Shown here piece by piece: positions 13,301 to 23,244 of a stretch of 64,000 nt of DNA (the stretch's first letter is position 1; each line of letters begins with the position of its first letter). Origin of the DNA: Haliclystus octoradiatus (taxonomy: Eukaryota; Cnidaria; Staurozoa; Stauromedusae; Haliclystidae). The position numbers and the translations under genes are program-made. The stretch spans positions 18,693,344-18,757,343 of the forward strand of contig OU744449.1 of assembly GCA_916610825.1 (NCBI GenBank), given 5' to 3'. The notes below the pieces were generated by a model. That model saw nothing but the letters and a program-made list of their open reading frames with translations, made no database searches and had not been told where the DNA came from.

Positions 13301-13605
13301 TTTGCTCAGAATACATTTAAGGAGAGATATATGTTTAAAAGTTTGCATTGCTGACTCCTTCATCTTTCCTAATTTGTCTCAGTGCCTGTTACAGTTACAT
13401 GAGAGTCTGTTTTCTTTCTTTCATTCAGATAATCGTTAAGAAAGAATCTGTGAAATGTACAATATGTGAGCACAACCAGAGATGTGTTGTCACTTATCCG
13501 TGTACGCATTGTGTCATGTGTGAAGAATGTTCAACGTCTAATACCGAATGTCCATTTTGTCATACTCAAATTACACATAAAAATGTCATCTTTATTCCGG
13601 TATAG
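4233..13605 (+). CDS. UNK: unkempt, RNA-binding CCCH zinc finger and RING protein (3' part of gene)
   Basis: Eight exons: 4233-4317, 4804-4865, 5635-5697, 6967-7212, 10454-10801, 11153-11467, 12567-12728, 13429-13605. All have AG/GT borders and matching phases, giving 485 residues. The first exon holds the last CCCH finger (CX8CX5CX3H, CNDMQQTGHCPRGPFCAFAH). Next comes a Ser/Pro-rich disordered stretch, a segment like vertebrate DTVESVIESALDD (here TAIESVLENAMNDV), a coiled coil with WEESWTQAKHACEAWKREV, and a C-terminal RING (CxxC, CxHxxCxxC, CxxC). Unkempt binds UAG-containing mRNA and represses translation in neural development. The 5' exons, with the other CCCH fingers, lie left of the window or beyond the Penelope insertion. 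UNKL is the only close alternative and is not distinguishable in an invertebrate. Confidence 0.95.
4804..4865 (+). CDS. UNK: UNK exon, short linker
   Basis: 62 nt. The phase fits the exon before it and reads QECNLSTSCGSGSISIIQDKE. The acceptor could be 3 nt later (AGAAG repeat) without changing the frame. Not conserved in sequence, so the call rests on splice sites and phase. Confidence 0.65.
5635..5697 (+). CDS. UNK: UNK exon, short linker
   Basis: 63 nt, phase 0 at both ends: VGFSSMWDPLRKPDEDDGVSD. Strong TTTCTCCCAG acceptor and GTGAGT donor. Because it is symmetric it could be skipped without a frame change. Confidence 0.75.
5877..6060. mobile_element. 184-bp MITE with about 50-bp terminal inverted repeats
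   Basis: The left end AAATAGTTCATAC and the right end GTATGAACTATTT are complementary, and pairing continues for about 50 bp with few mismatches (GTGAACTATGCTC, GATAGCACCAC). Lies in a UNK intron. No clear target duplication, and superfamily not determined. Confidence 0.8.
6967..7212 (+). CDS. UNK: UNK exon, serine/proline-rich region
   Basis: 82 codons, phase 0, with Ser/Pro-rich text (SPLSSPSSNSAAM, SPLSSSLPTYEKAPG). It corresponds to the disordered middle of unkempt, where YKKAPG is a recognisable vertebrate match to YEKAPG. Confidence 0.88.
7596..7783. mobile_element. decayed pogo/Tigger-like MITE
   Basis: Starts after TA with CAATCAGACTTGCTTAAT and ends with AAACGAATTTGACT. Both ends resemble the better copy at 59596-59781. 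Lies in the large UNK intron. Confidence 0.55.
7784..10453. other. UNK intron, nothing recognised
   Basis: AT-rich intronic sequence. Only short stop-rich frames on both strands and no convincing repeat ends. A GC-richer patch at about 10005-10080 repeats GGATCGGAT-like words but could not be assigned. Confidence 0.5.
10454..10801 (+). CDS. UNK: UNK exon, central region with TAIESVLENAMNDV
   Basis: 116 codons, phase 0. Matches the vertebrate block that reads FYPTSDTVESVIESALDD (here FYTSTAIESVLENAMNDV), followed by Ser/Gly-rich text (SIPGSIPRHASFTSQNS). Confidence 0.92.
11153..11467 (+). CDS. UNK: UNK exon, coiled coil
   Basis: 105 codons, phase 0. The second half is a heptad-rich helix, LAEEVLTLRSRLASWEESW then QAKHACEAWKREV, one of the best conserved unkempt segments. 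Confidence 0.95.
11605..11793. repeat. foldback element with about 75-bp arms
   Basis: Left arm (TGATAAATCAACGCAAAAA, then TTTGCTACTAATAG, then TGTGGCGATCA) is the complement of the right arm (TGATCGCCACAAAGG, then CTATTAGTAGCAAA, then GCATTGATTTATC). The loop is about 35 nt. Lies in the UNK intron after the coiled-coil exon. Confidence 0.85.
12567..12728 (+). CDS. UNK: UNK exon, end of coiled coil
   Basis: 54 codons, phase 0. LDELEEVSLIELKQIQLQLR matches vertebrate FSDLEALSLSTLYSLQKQLR. Confidence 0.93.
13104..13270. mobile_element. hAT-like MITE, CAGGGTCC family, decayed copy
   Basis: Begins CAGGTCCAACAAAAGTAGGA and ends CATCAGACCCTG. The interior aligns with the copies at 32845 and 35037. 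Lies in the last UNK intron. No clear target duplication here. Confidence 0.65.
13429..13605 (+). CDS. UNK: UNK last exon, RING finger and stop
   Basis: 58 codons and TAG. RING ligands: KCTIC, PCTHCVMCEEC, ECPFC. The C-terminus is ITHKNVIFIPV. Unlike many RING proteins, unkempt uses this domain mainly as part of its RNA and partner-binding surface. Confidence 0.96.
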   Translation: MIVKKESVKCTICEHNQRCVVTYPCTHCVMCEECSTSNTECPFCHTQITHKNVIFIPV

Positions 13606-14353
13606 AATAAGCATTAATAGGTCAATGTTATAAATTTCTTAGTCAATAACTAGTATCAATTAAAATATTTCAAATAATTTGATATTTTGTCTTGTGTGAT
13701 ACTTTGTTGCATACAAGATGTATAATATTATCTAGGTAGTATTCGTATCTCATAAACTGTATTTTGTTGAGATATCTATTCAATTGCTTTAAAAAATATA
13801 TATATATATATAAATAGATTTTCAAATTGTTATCATATACCATTAACACAGGATCATATTATTAATTTAATTATGGTTGTGGTAAAATGGACTATATAGG
13901 TTTGTTAATTAAACAGGAATTTTAGAATTCATGTTTTAAAAACGTCAAGTATTAGCTTGAATAGTCTGAGCATAAACATTTTAATGATGAAAATTAAATA
14001 CTATTTACTAAAATTGTAAATTAGAATAGTTTTCTCCTAAAGGCAGTCCCAAGATATTACTTTTTGAACACAACTGTAAAGCATTGTTTTATTGGTAGAC
14101 CCTTTATTGTCTAAACATTATTTAAATCTTGCACATAGCATAACATAATTGAAACCTATATATTATGTTAGTTTTATAACGCGTTTATCGTGATTTTATT
14201 GAAATTTAACTAGACTTTACTTTGAATTAATTTGATGGTGTGATTTACTGAACGACACTATTAAAAAGTTTTTTTTTAACTAGTTTCTGTTTAGTTAACT
14301 CTACGTTAAACTTTATTGTAATATTTGTTAACTAAATTACCTGTTTATACTTG

Positions 14354-14359
14354 AATAAA
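14354..14359 (+). terminator. candidate UNK poly(A) signal
   Basis: AATAAA about 750 bp past the UNK stop, the first canonical hexamer seen on this strand. The 3' UTR extent is inferred only. Confidence 0.35.
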
Positions 14360-14547
14360 TATATATTATTAGTACTTTCATTAAAGTTCTATCAAATTCT
14401 CACCCTTGTAAGCCTTATGCAATATCTTGTAGAGTACTTTTTCTAACTCAGAAATTCGATTTAAGGAATAATCACTCTGTTGTTGTTGTATGTTGTCTAA
14501 ACATTTCTTATGCTAGATCCAAACTTGAATGATCTATAAGTGCCGCC

Positions 14548-14835
14548 TTGATATGCTGCAATTTGTTGAGTTGTAAGCGCTTACAAACATATCAAAATCG
14601 TCATAGTATTAAAGGTGAGACTTATTTGGGCAAGTCAAGATCCAAACCAAAGAATCTTGATGTTCATTTATTGAAAGGCACTGTTCAATATATCCAATCT
14701 TCAAGGGGCAAATTGACCGGTAATCGCTACAAGCTTAATTTGAATCAAGCTTTTCCTATTTCAACAATCAATGTCAGTCATGACTTAAAATATCAAGTTT
14801 CAGTCACAAACAATGCGAACCACGACGTAATGTAA
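14548..14835 (+). CDS. unrecognised 95-residue frame
   Basis: An open frame in the UNK-CBY1 intergenic region. It contains the basic stretch GKSRSKPKN and ends TNNANHDVM. The base composition is less AT-rich than its surroundings. I do not recognise it. It could be a chance frame, a piece of an old element, or an exon. Confidence 0.2.
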   Translation: MICCNLLSCKRLQTYQNRHSIKGETYLGKSRSKPKNLDVHLLKGTVQYIQSSRGKLTGNRYKLNLNQAFPISTINVSHDLKYQVSVTNNANHDVM

Positions 14836-15039
14836 ACACGCATGCGATTCTAAACACATAGAGCCCATCGGTCATTTTGTCCCCTTTAAATATGTTTCAA
14901 TGGCAGTAGTTAGTTGATGACAATATAAATGTTTACATACATTTGAACCGATAAATCTATTCTTCGATGGTTTGTCAATTGCAACATTTAGTTACTCTTT
15001 CCCTGATTACGATAAATGGCTCAATTTCAATGAATTGGT

Positions 15040-16600
15040 GAAACTGTTGAGTTCATGAACAGTCAATGAACTGTTAAAACGTTGTTCATAAAATGTCATG
15101 ACTCCACGATTTAAAAAAAAAAAGATCAACTGTTAAAAGTTGTTCATGAACTGTTTGAATGTTCATGAACTCAACAAATTTTTAAAAATTAAATCATTAA
15201 CAGTTCAGAAGTACGGTTTATGAAAATGTTCATAAACTCATCACCAAAATTAGAAATGAATAAATCATTAACTGTTGGTGTTTCGTAAGGTGTTTATGAA
15301 AGTTCATTAATATTCATAAAGTTTATCAAATCAATAAAATTTGTATAAAATTATATCATTTTATAAGGTGTTCATGAAAAATTCATCAATGTCAGCAAAA
15401 TTAGAAAAAAATTAAATTTATAACTGTTTATAATTTATATGGTGTTCATGAAAAATTAATTAATGTTCGCAAAGTTCATCAAGTCAACAAATGTGTAAAA
15501 AATTAATCAATGAACTATTTAGAAGACGTTATAAAAATTCAAATAATGTTCATAAATTTCATTTAACAAATTAAAAAGAAATCAAATCATTAACCGTTTA
15601 CAAGTAGTTCATGAAAAGTTCATTAATGTCCGCAAAGTTCATAAAAAGTTCATTAATGTCCGCAAAGTTCATGAAGTCAACAAATGTTTGAAAAATCAGT
15701 TGATGGGCTAATTAAGAGATGTTCATTAAAAGTTCATTAATGTTCGCAAAGTTCATGAAGTCAACACATGTTTGAAAAATGAGTTCATGAACTATTTAAG
15801 ACATGTTCATAAAAGTTCATCATTAATGTTCTCAAAGTTCATGAAGTCAACAAATGTTTGAATAATGAGTTCATGAATTATTTAAGAGATGTTCATATAA
15901 GTTCATTAATGTCCGCAAAGTTCATGAAGTCAACAAATATTTGAAAAATCAGTTGATGGGCTAATTAAGAGATGTTCATAAAAGTTCATTAATGTCCGCA
16001 AAGTTCATGAAGTCAACAAATGTTTGAAAAATCAGTTGATGGGTTAATTAAGAGATGTTCATAAAAGTTCATTAATGTTTTGCAAAGTTCATGGAGTCAA
16101 CAAATGTTTGAAAAATGAGTTCATGAACTATTTAAGAGATGTTCATAAAAGTTCATTAATGTTTGCAAAGTTCATGAAGTCAACAAATGTTTGAAAAATG
16201 AATTCATGAACTATTTAAGAGATGTTCATAAAAGTTCATTAATGTTCTCAAAGTTCATGAAGTCAACAAATGTTTGAAAAATCAGTTGATGGGCTAAGTA
16301 AGAGATGATCATAAAAGTTAATGAAGTCAACAAATGTTTGAAAAATGAGTTCATGAACTATTTAAGAGATGTTCATAAAAGTACGTTAATATTCGTAAAG
16401 TTCATGAAGTCAACAAATGTTTGAAAAGTCAGTTCATGAACTATTTAAGAGATGTTCATAAAGTTCATTAATGTTCGCAAAGTTCATGAAGTCAACAAAT
16501 GTTTGAAAAATCAGTTGATGGGCTAATTAAGAGATGTTCATGAAAGTTTGTTGATTTTCGTAAAGTTCCTGAACTCAACACATTTTTTCACAGGTTAAGG
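15040..16600. repeat. 83-bp minisatellite rich in TTCATGAA
   Basis: About 11-12 clear copies between 15600 and 16560, flanked on the left by more degenerate ones. A unit runs GTTCATAAAAGTTCATTAAT, then GCAAAGTTCATGAAGTCAAC, then AAATGTTTGAAAAAT. Two unit types differ at the end: AGTTGATGGGCTAATTAAGA and AGTTCATGAACTATTTAAGA. The palindrome TTCATGAA recurs throughout. Lies between the convergent UNK and CBY1 genes. Confidence 0.9.
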
Positions 16601-17449
16601 ATTATAAACAGTCAAACCTAATATTATCTAATATAGTATAAACCCGTTGGTATAACAACCCATTTATTATCATGATTTTTGAAACTGCACTATAAGACAG
16701 TGAGGTCAGGGATATTAACAAGGTAACACTGGACAATTTACAGGTGATATTTTCAGGAAGTTAGAAAATATGATACATTTCCAAGAAATTTCAATTATTT
16801 TCTCCTGAGAATCAATAAATACATTTATTTGGGGGTAATCATAGCCTGAACGTCAAGACTTCTGATTCTAACTCCAGTCCTCACATGGACGGCAGGAGGA
16901 GGAATGCCATTTTGAAAGAGAAAAATGAAGAATCGGTACCCAACAAGTTTTAACAATCCTGTGTAATTGTTATCCATATACTTTATACTTCCAAAAGTTT
17001 TTCCAAATAATTTCCAAAACTTACTAAAAATCTAAAAAACGATTTTTCAAAGTTCTTTGAATTTGAAAGCTTGTTTTCCAAATTCTCTAGAAAGTTAAAA
17101 ATATTGACTCAAAACTTCCAAAATATGATATTTCCTACTTAAAAAACAACTTTTTTTCAGCTTGGTTGTGGACCCAAAAAGTGGCACGTCCCCGTATACC
17201 CTTCATTTATAAATCAGTCTTACAGATCTTACAAGCCTAACTATAAATTAATAAGCAACAACATAGATCATCTGAGAAAGTATTTATATTTTTCTTTTAA
17301 ATAAAACGTTTAGTTTAATATATATAATACACATGTGATATTCTATATTTACAATTGAAACAATCAAACAATATCCTACTTTAATTAATGTGATGCATAA
17401 TAGTTAATATAATATAACTGAACTTAATGGTTCACTGGTTTAATACATT
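16601..17449. other. intergenic, nothing recognised
   Basis: AT-rich sequence between the minisatellite and the CBY1 3' end. No feature supported beyond a possible CBY1 3' UTR in its right part. Confidence 0.5.
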
Positions 17450-17572
17450 TTTATTTAATTCAATTAGATCAAACAAAAGTGACTGTTTCATACCGTAGTT
17501 AATGAGCTGTAGGTCTAAAATAAGCATCACCGCTAGTCGTCTCTGGATTAATTATTATGCTAATTGTTTATG

Positions 17573-17671
17573 CTATCGTTGATTGTTTATTTGTGATTGT
17601 CCTGTTGTTTTAGTGCTAAGCACTTCAAATTCTTTCTCCAAAGTGTCAAGGTCAGCATTACTAACAGCAAG
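17573..17671 (-). CDS. CBY1: CBY1 last exon
   Basis: 33 codons including TAG: LAVSNADLDTLEKEFEVLST then a short polar tail ending INNQR. It replaces the vertebrate tail ELDELRISRKRK, and the basic nuclear signal seen there is weaker here. Confidence 0.88.
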   Translation of the reverse strand, partial: LAVSNADLDTLEKEFEVLSTKTTGQSQINNQR

Positions 17672-20600
17672 CTACAAAAAGGAAAACATTGGATTTTATT
17701 TAAATTCACCACATGGATTGGTAATTTATCTAGGCTACATGTCGCAGAAATTAAATTGTATGAAAACAGCCTGATTCACTTGTATAGTAACCTATAGATG
17801 GGACATTTCAAGGCAAATCACGCAGTTTGACCCTCACACTCTCCAATTCTTGAGAAATTTTGTATATAAGGAAAACTTGTTGAATGAAGCTGGAATATCC
17901 AGGTTTTAGGCCTACATCAAAATTCCAAACAGTAACGGTTTCATGACACCCCAAACTTCATCAATCATCATCATCATCAGACAACTATAGACATAGAAGT
18001 TAGTTTATAAATTTAGGAAGCAAATAGATCTCCAAAAATCGCATTTATGTGCATTTAACAACTGCCGAGAGTTTATGCGTCCAATCGTTCGACTGGACTG
18101 TAGGACTAAACAGTAAACACAAAATACATGCACATGATAACACATTTAATTTAGCCGAATTTGTCAATTGAATGAAGTCAGTCGGATATTTTTCCAAACT
18201 ATTCAGAAATACCTGATAAGTGTGCATAAACTGCTAACAGTATTAAGACATTAATTTTCACAGGACAATTTCTGGAAAAGGTGTGAAAAATACCAATAAT
18301 TGACCAAATAGGTCAAGCTTGATTGGACATATATTTGTCATTACTGCTTTAAATTATGCCATTCAAGTTGTATTAAATGCTCAGGTAGATAGTTTGATTA
18401 GATACTGCAAAACAGATATGTTTATACTAAAACTGATGGTAGTAGAGCCATGGGCAGCTGAACTCTTTTCTTGCAGTGGAGGGAAAGTACTTTGTTGATA
18501 GAAGAGAATACCAAATTTCAATCGATAGAAAAGAATAAAAAATTGCAGTTTGCTCGTTTACATGAATGCAGTATAAAATATCCTGCACGTTGAATTTGCT
18601 TGTAAATCTCTTTCCGTTTACGTGTTTCGAACTTGTATGTAAAATCTTTCTTTTTCAATAATTTGCAACTAAGTGTTGATTGATGATTGTAAAAATGAAA
18701 ATACTTACCATATCTAACAGCAGCTCAATTTTGTACTTCAAAACATAATTTTCCTCCTCAGTTGCTTTGAGCTTTGTCTTCAGGTGATTGACTTCTTCTT
18801 GGTTAGGGGCACCAATCAATGTACCATCAGCTGAAAGAAAATAATAATAAATTTCAACTGAAAATTTGCATGCAGCATTTAAGAATCAACGACATGTTTT
18901 GAAAGGACTATACAATATATTGCATATTTCTCCAAATTATTAATGTCTAAGGAAATTGAAGTTAGTGATAAATTGTGAATCCTAATTAGGATGGTAATGA
19001 TCATTTGATTGGAACTGGAACAGTTTTTATGGTAGGCTGACACCCATAGGGCTGACATTTGCAAAGACTCTCAGGTAAAATTAACTATCTAGATCCAGTT
19101 ATCTATTTTATCATCATCATCATCATCATCATCATCCTCATCACAATCAAAGAAGAACTAATTGATAAATATTCTGAAAAATTTAAAAACTTAATCACTA
19201 ACAGCCTAAAAAGATCCAATCAATTAAATTTTATGTAAATATTTATGAACATTTTGAATTTCAAAGTTACCTACAAATACCAAATCCCTCCGCTAGGCGT
19301 GCAATAACTAAACTACGAACTAGTGCACATAAACTCGGGGTTCAGACTGGTAGATAGCCTACTTTGACATTCCATACCCAGAACGAAAATGCAAATTTTG
19401 TGATGAAAACTATATTGACGATGAATTGCACCTTCTGTTTCAATGCATTGATAATACCGATCTACGCGATCAATTCTTCAAAATAGTTGAAGAAGCATAT
19501 ACAAACTTTAAACAGATTGACACCAAAGAACCAAAGAACAGTTAATTTTTTGTTTACCAAAGCATCATCCCAAATCACAAAACGACTTGGGATATTTATC
19601 TCTAAGTCATTAAAAAGCGACTTTCCGAAAGTCAAGTAATTCACCTTCTCTTTTTCTGTTCTTCAAATCATAATAATAGGATATCCTTCTCTAATGCAAT
19701 AAATAGAATGTATAGTCTAAGTTTTAGCTCGTCGACAACTGAAGAAAAGATTCACTTCTTATTCTCGGATCCACCTACTATCATGAACAATGTTCTTGGG
19801 GCATTTGTACTCAACTCTTATCGTGCAAGAGGCTTATAAAATATTTAAAAAAAAATAAATAAAAATAAAAAAATAAAAAAAATAGATATTAGATTATAGG
19901 CCTACTATATTTTTGGTTGTATTAAACAGTGGTAGTAACCCTTCATTCATCCTCTCCCTGTTGGTGGGCAGCTACAACTATTATATCATATATAAATCTA
20001 ATCAACATCTATGTATGGGTGGTGGTATTTATCAATAAGCCATACATTCCACCCGCTACAAATTGAAGACAGCAACGTGATCCGAAAAACGCAGCCGAAT
20101 ATTACGAGTCTAAACCTTGGTTAGTATATGATTATACCTGGTAACATTTTAGTTGAGATTTGCCCCTGGGTGAGTGTTATTACAAAGAAAAAAAAGAAAA
20201 TAATAAATGCACTCACACTGTCATAAGCCAAGTTCTGGCAGGAACCACGGAAATTATTAGGGCTTAACCCGACAAAAAAAAGATTGCCAGACTTGTGTAC
20301 AAAGTATTTCAGCATAAAAATCATCAAGTTAAATATCAATCACATCCAAAACAGAAAAAATATATATACAACAAGGCAAGACATTTACAAAGATTTACTA
20401 CATATAAATAAGAATTCGTCACTACGCATAATAACCATCAAGTCGCAGAAACAAAGAAAGCAAGAAGGATTACATAAGTATAACTATTTAATTAAACACA
20501 ACAAACAAGTTTTATTTCTTTTAAAATATAATTATATTTTATTCTTTCATTCCTGTATATATTAATTCATATCTTTCACTCACAGGCGGGACTCCGTCTC

Positions 20601-21507
20601 CGTGGGGGAAAGTTATGTAATGGATTGTTTTATGTCTATTGTCTTACACATAATGTATTTCCTTTGTTAACTGTAAATCTTCCGTTTGTAATCATGTATA
20701 CCTTGTAAATGTGGTGTTGATACTCTTTATTATGATAATGGTAGATTGTGTCTGCTGATATTACAGGGAGAGATGCTAAGGGCTACTATGGCCGTTAGTC
20801 AGAGCTCTTTGATACAACAGACACGACCATACAATAAGACAACAAGAGGTAAAAGAGAATGGTTACGTGGTACAGTTTACACACATACAGATTTACAGGA
20901 AATGATTAACAATACGATGATGTGAATACAATATAAAACCACTACATAACCAAGCCTCTGTGCCATAGAAGTATGGTCTTCTTGCAACAAAACAGAAGTA
21001 AGAAAGATACAAATTAAAATACAGAATTGGACTGCAAAATTAGTGGTTGGCAGAAAGAAATTTGAAAAAATGGACAACTTAGTAGACGAACTTGGTTTGC
21101 TTGACATTTCAAATCTAGTTGAATTGCGCACTGTGTGGGTGTGCACACTTCGATATTAAAACAATCCACTAGGCCTACACTATCTATCTATGTGACAATT
21201 GTCAGCTAAATTTCTGTTCCAGAATTTAAATCGTAGTTACTATAATCTATATTCTTTTAAATCACTATATTGTATCAATATTCTGAAATCTGAATAGATT
21301 ATTACCAGATTGAGATACCCATGAACCATTTTGAAACAGCATTGTTTGACCACCAAGAGAAAGTTTCAAAGGTGTTTTGGAAATGTCAACATTTGGATCC
21401 AATGCTTCCCTGTCAATCAAATCTGATTTATTTGTTGAACCAGCATCTGATCTCCGTGCAGGAACTTTTCTACTTGCTCTGAAGCTTGTACGCTTGAAAA
21501 TGGGCAT
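17573..21507 (-). CDS. CBY1: chibby, beta-catenin antagonist and ciliary base protein
   Basis: Three coding exons on the minus strand: 21507-21306, 18830-18709, 17671-17573, phases 1 and 0, giving 140 residues (human 126). The start MPIFKRTSFRASRKVPAR parallels MPFFGNTFSPKKTPPRK. Then LSLGGQTMLFQNGSWV parallels LAGQSLKFENGQWI. The second exon is a leucine-zipper coiled coil (EEVNHLKTKLKATEEENYVL, then LLLDM), and the third ends the helix (LEKEFEVL) with a polar tail. Chibby binds the beta-catenin C-terminus and works with CEP164 and FAM92 at centriole distal appendages. An acceptor (TTACAG) lies directly before the ATG, so a 5' UTR exon lies upstream. A minus-strand AATAAA at 17455-17450 could end the transcript. 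Confidence 0.95.
18709..18830 (-). CDS. CBY1: CBY1 coiled-coil exon
   Basis: 122 nt with TTTCAG acceptor and ATG/GTAAGT donor. ADGTLIGAPNQEEVNHLKTK continues into the LLLDM that is conserved in all chibby proteins. Confidence 0.95.
19110..19136. repeat. (TCA)n microsatellite
   Basis: Eight to nine perfect TCA units in the CBY1 intron. Confidence 0.9.
19290..19885 (+). mobile_element. LINE 3' remnant with zinc-finger end of reverse transcriptase
   Basis: In one frame it reads IPYPERKCKFCDENYIDDEL then HLLFQC, the CxxC...H...C finger found after the RT domain of many non-LTR elements, followed by IVEEAYTNFKQID. It ends in an A-rich tail (19844-19885) made of AAATAAA repeats, so it inserted in plus orientation, antisense to CBY1. 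Several interruptions; no palm domain left. Confidence 0.7.
20940..21165 (+). mobile_element. LINE remnant, region after RT domain
   Basis: One frame reads IEVWSSCNKTEVRKIQIKIQ, then NWTAKLVVG and LVDELGLLDISNL. This matches the common post-RT block (IQ.VQN.AARLV.G ... LGWLPI..L) of non-LTR retrotransposons. Short and decayed, in the CBY1 intron. Confidence 0.55.
21306..21507 (-). CDS. CBY1: CBY1 first coding exon
   Basis: 67 codons plus one base, from MPIFKRTS to SWVSQS and the first G of the next codon. The donor is CTG/GTAATA. An upstream in-frame ATG exists, but it lies inside the predicted intron. Confidence 0.93.
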
Positions 21508-22194
21508 GCTGTAAGGATTAAATGTAGTGGTAAAACAAATAAACAATTAATTTGCAACTCACAAAATCAGAAGAGCTCAGCTGGAAAACAAAAACAGACA
21601 AATTCAAAGTAACGGAAAGAGAGGCTGATGGAAAGAGGCAGCGGAAACAGGAGGATTTCGCTATCAGAAAATTATTGTACAAAGCAAAGTTGTATTTTAA
21701 GTAGAATATCATTTATTCATTCAAAGTTCTCAATGTGATTATGCCTACAAATCCACGATTATGTCTTTAATCATTTGATTAATCGTTACGAGATAATTTA
21801 ATGATTGGAAGGATAATGAATGATGAATAATAAGGATAATGAAATGAGTAACTTATTTTAATTGGTGAGTTTGAGTTCAGTTGTTATTGTAGCTCTAGAT
21901 CGAACTAAAAACTTCTAGTTTAGTTAAAAGTTATCATTTATCAACTTATTATGAATTTATGATAACTCGGGGGCAGCAACTCATCAAATACTTCAGGGGG
22001 CCAAAAGTCAAAGTCCATCATTTCATCAAAAATTGTGAAGAAAATGACAAAAAATATTCATTTTACCTACCGATTTTTGATGAAAACTGCAGCGTCAAGG
22101 GCGGTAATCATGAGAAAATGTTTTATCTCTGGGGCGCAGCTACCATATTCTGCAGACCGCTCCATAATGAATCTGCAATTTTTCCTGCACCCTC
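21508..22194. other. CBY1 upstream region, nothing recognised
   Basis: Should hold the 5' UTR intron and perhaps the CBY1 first exon and promoter. No core promoter motif could be supported. The stretch 21960-22190 is GC-richer, with overlapping open frames of 79 and 93 codons, but matches nothing I know. Confidence 0.4.
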
Positions 22195-22197
22195 TTA

Positions 22198-22856
22198 GGC
22201 TACGTTTACACAAGAGCAAAATCCCTGGTTTTCAAAGTCTTTCAACAGTCCACTTTCAAAAAGTTCAGATAGGTGATCAATTTTTACGCAATACTAGATT
22301 TATCTATTTTGTCTAAATAAAACGCTTTAACTCCAGTATTTCTTATCGGTTTTTCGTTGCAATTGGATATTTATACTTCTTCGATTCTGTAGCTTCAGAT
22401 TGATAGACCCTAGGCCTATGTTTTTTATTTAAATCATTCAAAATGACTTTTTTTATTCATATCTGATTAAATTCCACGCAAATTAAAACTGCAAACAATA
22501 CATTTTAAATGCATGTTATTCGCGATTGTATCTTGTATAAACAGATTCATTGGATAGTTTTACTAAACTATAATATTTATCCTGAAACAGGACTTACAGT
22601 GGTTGCCAATATTTATAGGCCGTATCGCCGCAAAGCGAAAGTGGACGTTTGTAGACCTGGGTTTTCCATAAATTACCTGGTTTTGCAAAGTCTGCTTTGA
22701 GAAACCCGGGTTTCCTATCCTTACTTTCAAAAGTCCTGATAGAGTTTCTAAGCGGACTAATTCCCTCTTGCGTTTCCTGTTACGTCTAGACGCGAGGGCG
22801 ATCCAGACTAAAATTCACCCGGGTTTTATAATTCCACTTGTCGTGTAAACGCAGCC
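22198..22856. mobile_element. PIF/Harbinger-like non-autonomous element with TTA target duplication
   Basis: The left end GGCTACGTTTACACAAG and the right end CGTGTAAACGCAGCC are inverted repeats of about 16 bp. TTA flanks both sides (22195-22197 and 22857-22859), the 3-bp duplication typical of PIF/Harbinger. No transposase inside. Confidence 0.7.
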
Positions 22857-23244
22857 TTAGACTTTGTTGTAAAATATATATGCATATGGATCTCAATGAG
22901 CTGAGTTTAGAAATGTAACTTGCAACCACAATATTGCAACAGTTTCGATTTTATGGCACCTCGAAGTCTCGGAGAAGGTGTGAAAATTACATTTTCGCTA
23001 CTCATTTAAACGCTTATATCCTTTCCATTTCCCGTTTGAATTCAACGATTTAAAACATCTGCAATAGAGGAATTAATTGTGTTGCGAAATATATCTAAGT
23101 TACAACCAAGCAGTTACCATCAATGTTGAAATGAAACTTCAAAAATACTTGGCTAAAAAAGGAATATTTCGATTTTTTCAAATGTTGACAAAAGTTGCAC
23201 AGTAGGTAGTTGTCCAACCCTATGTGACTCATTCTGGCTCTACG

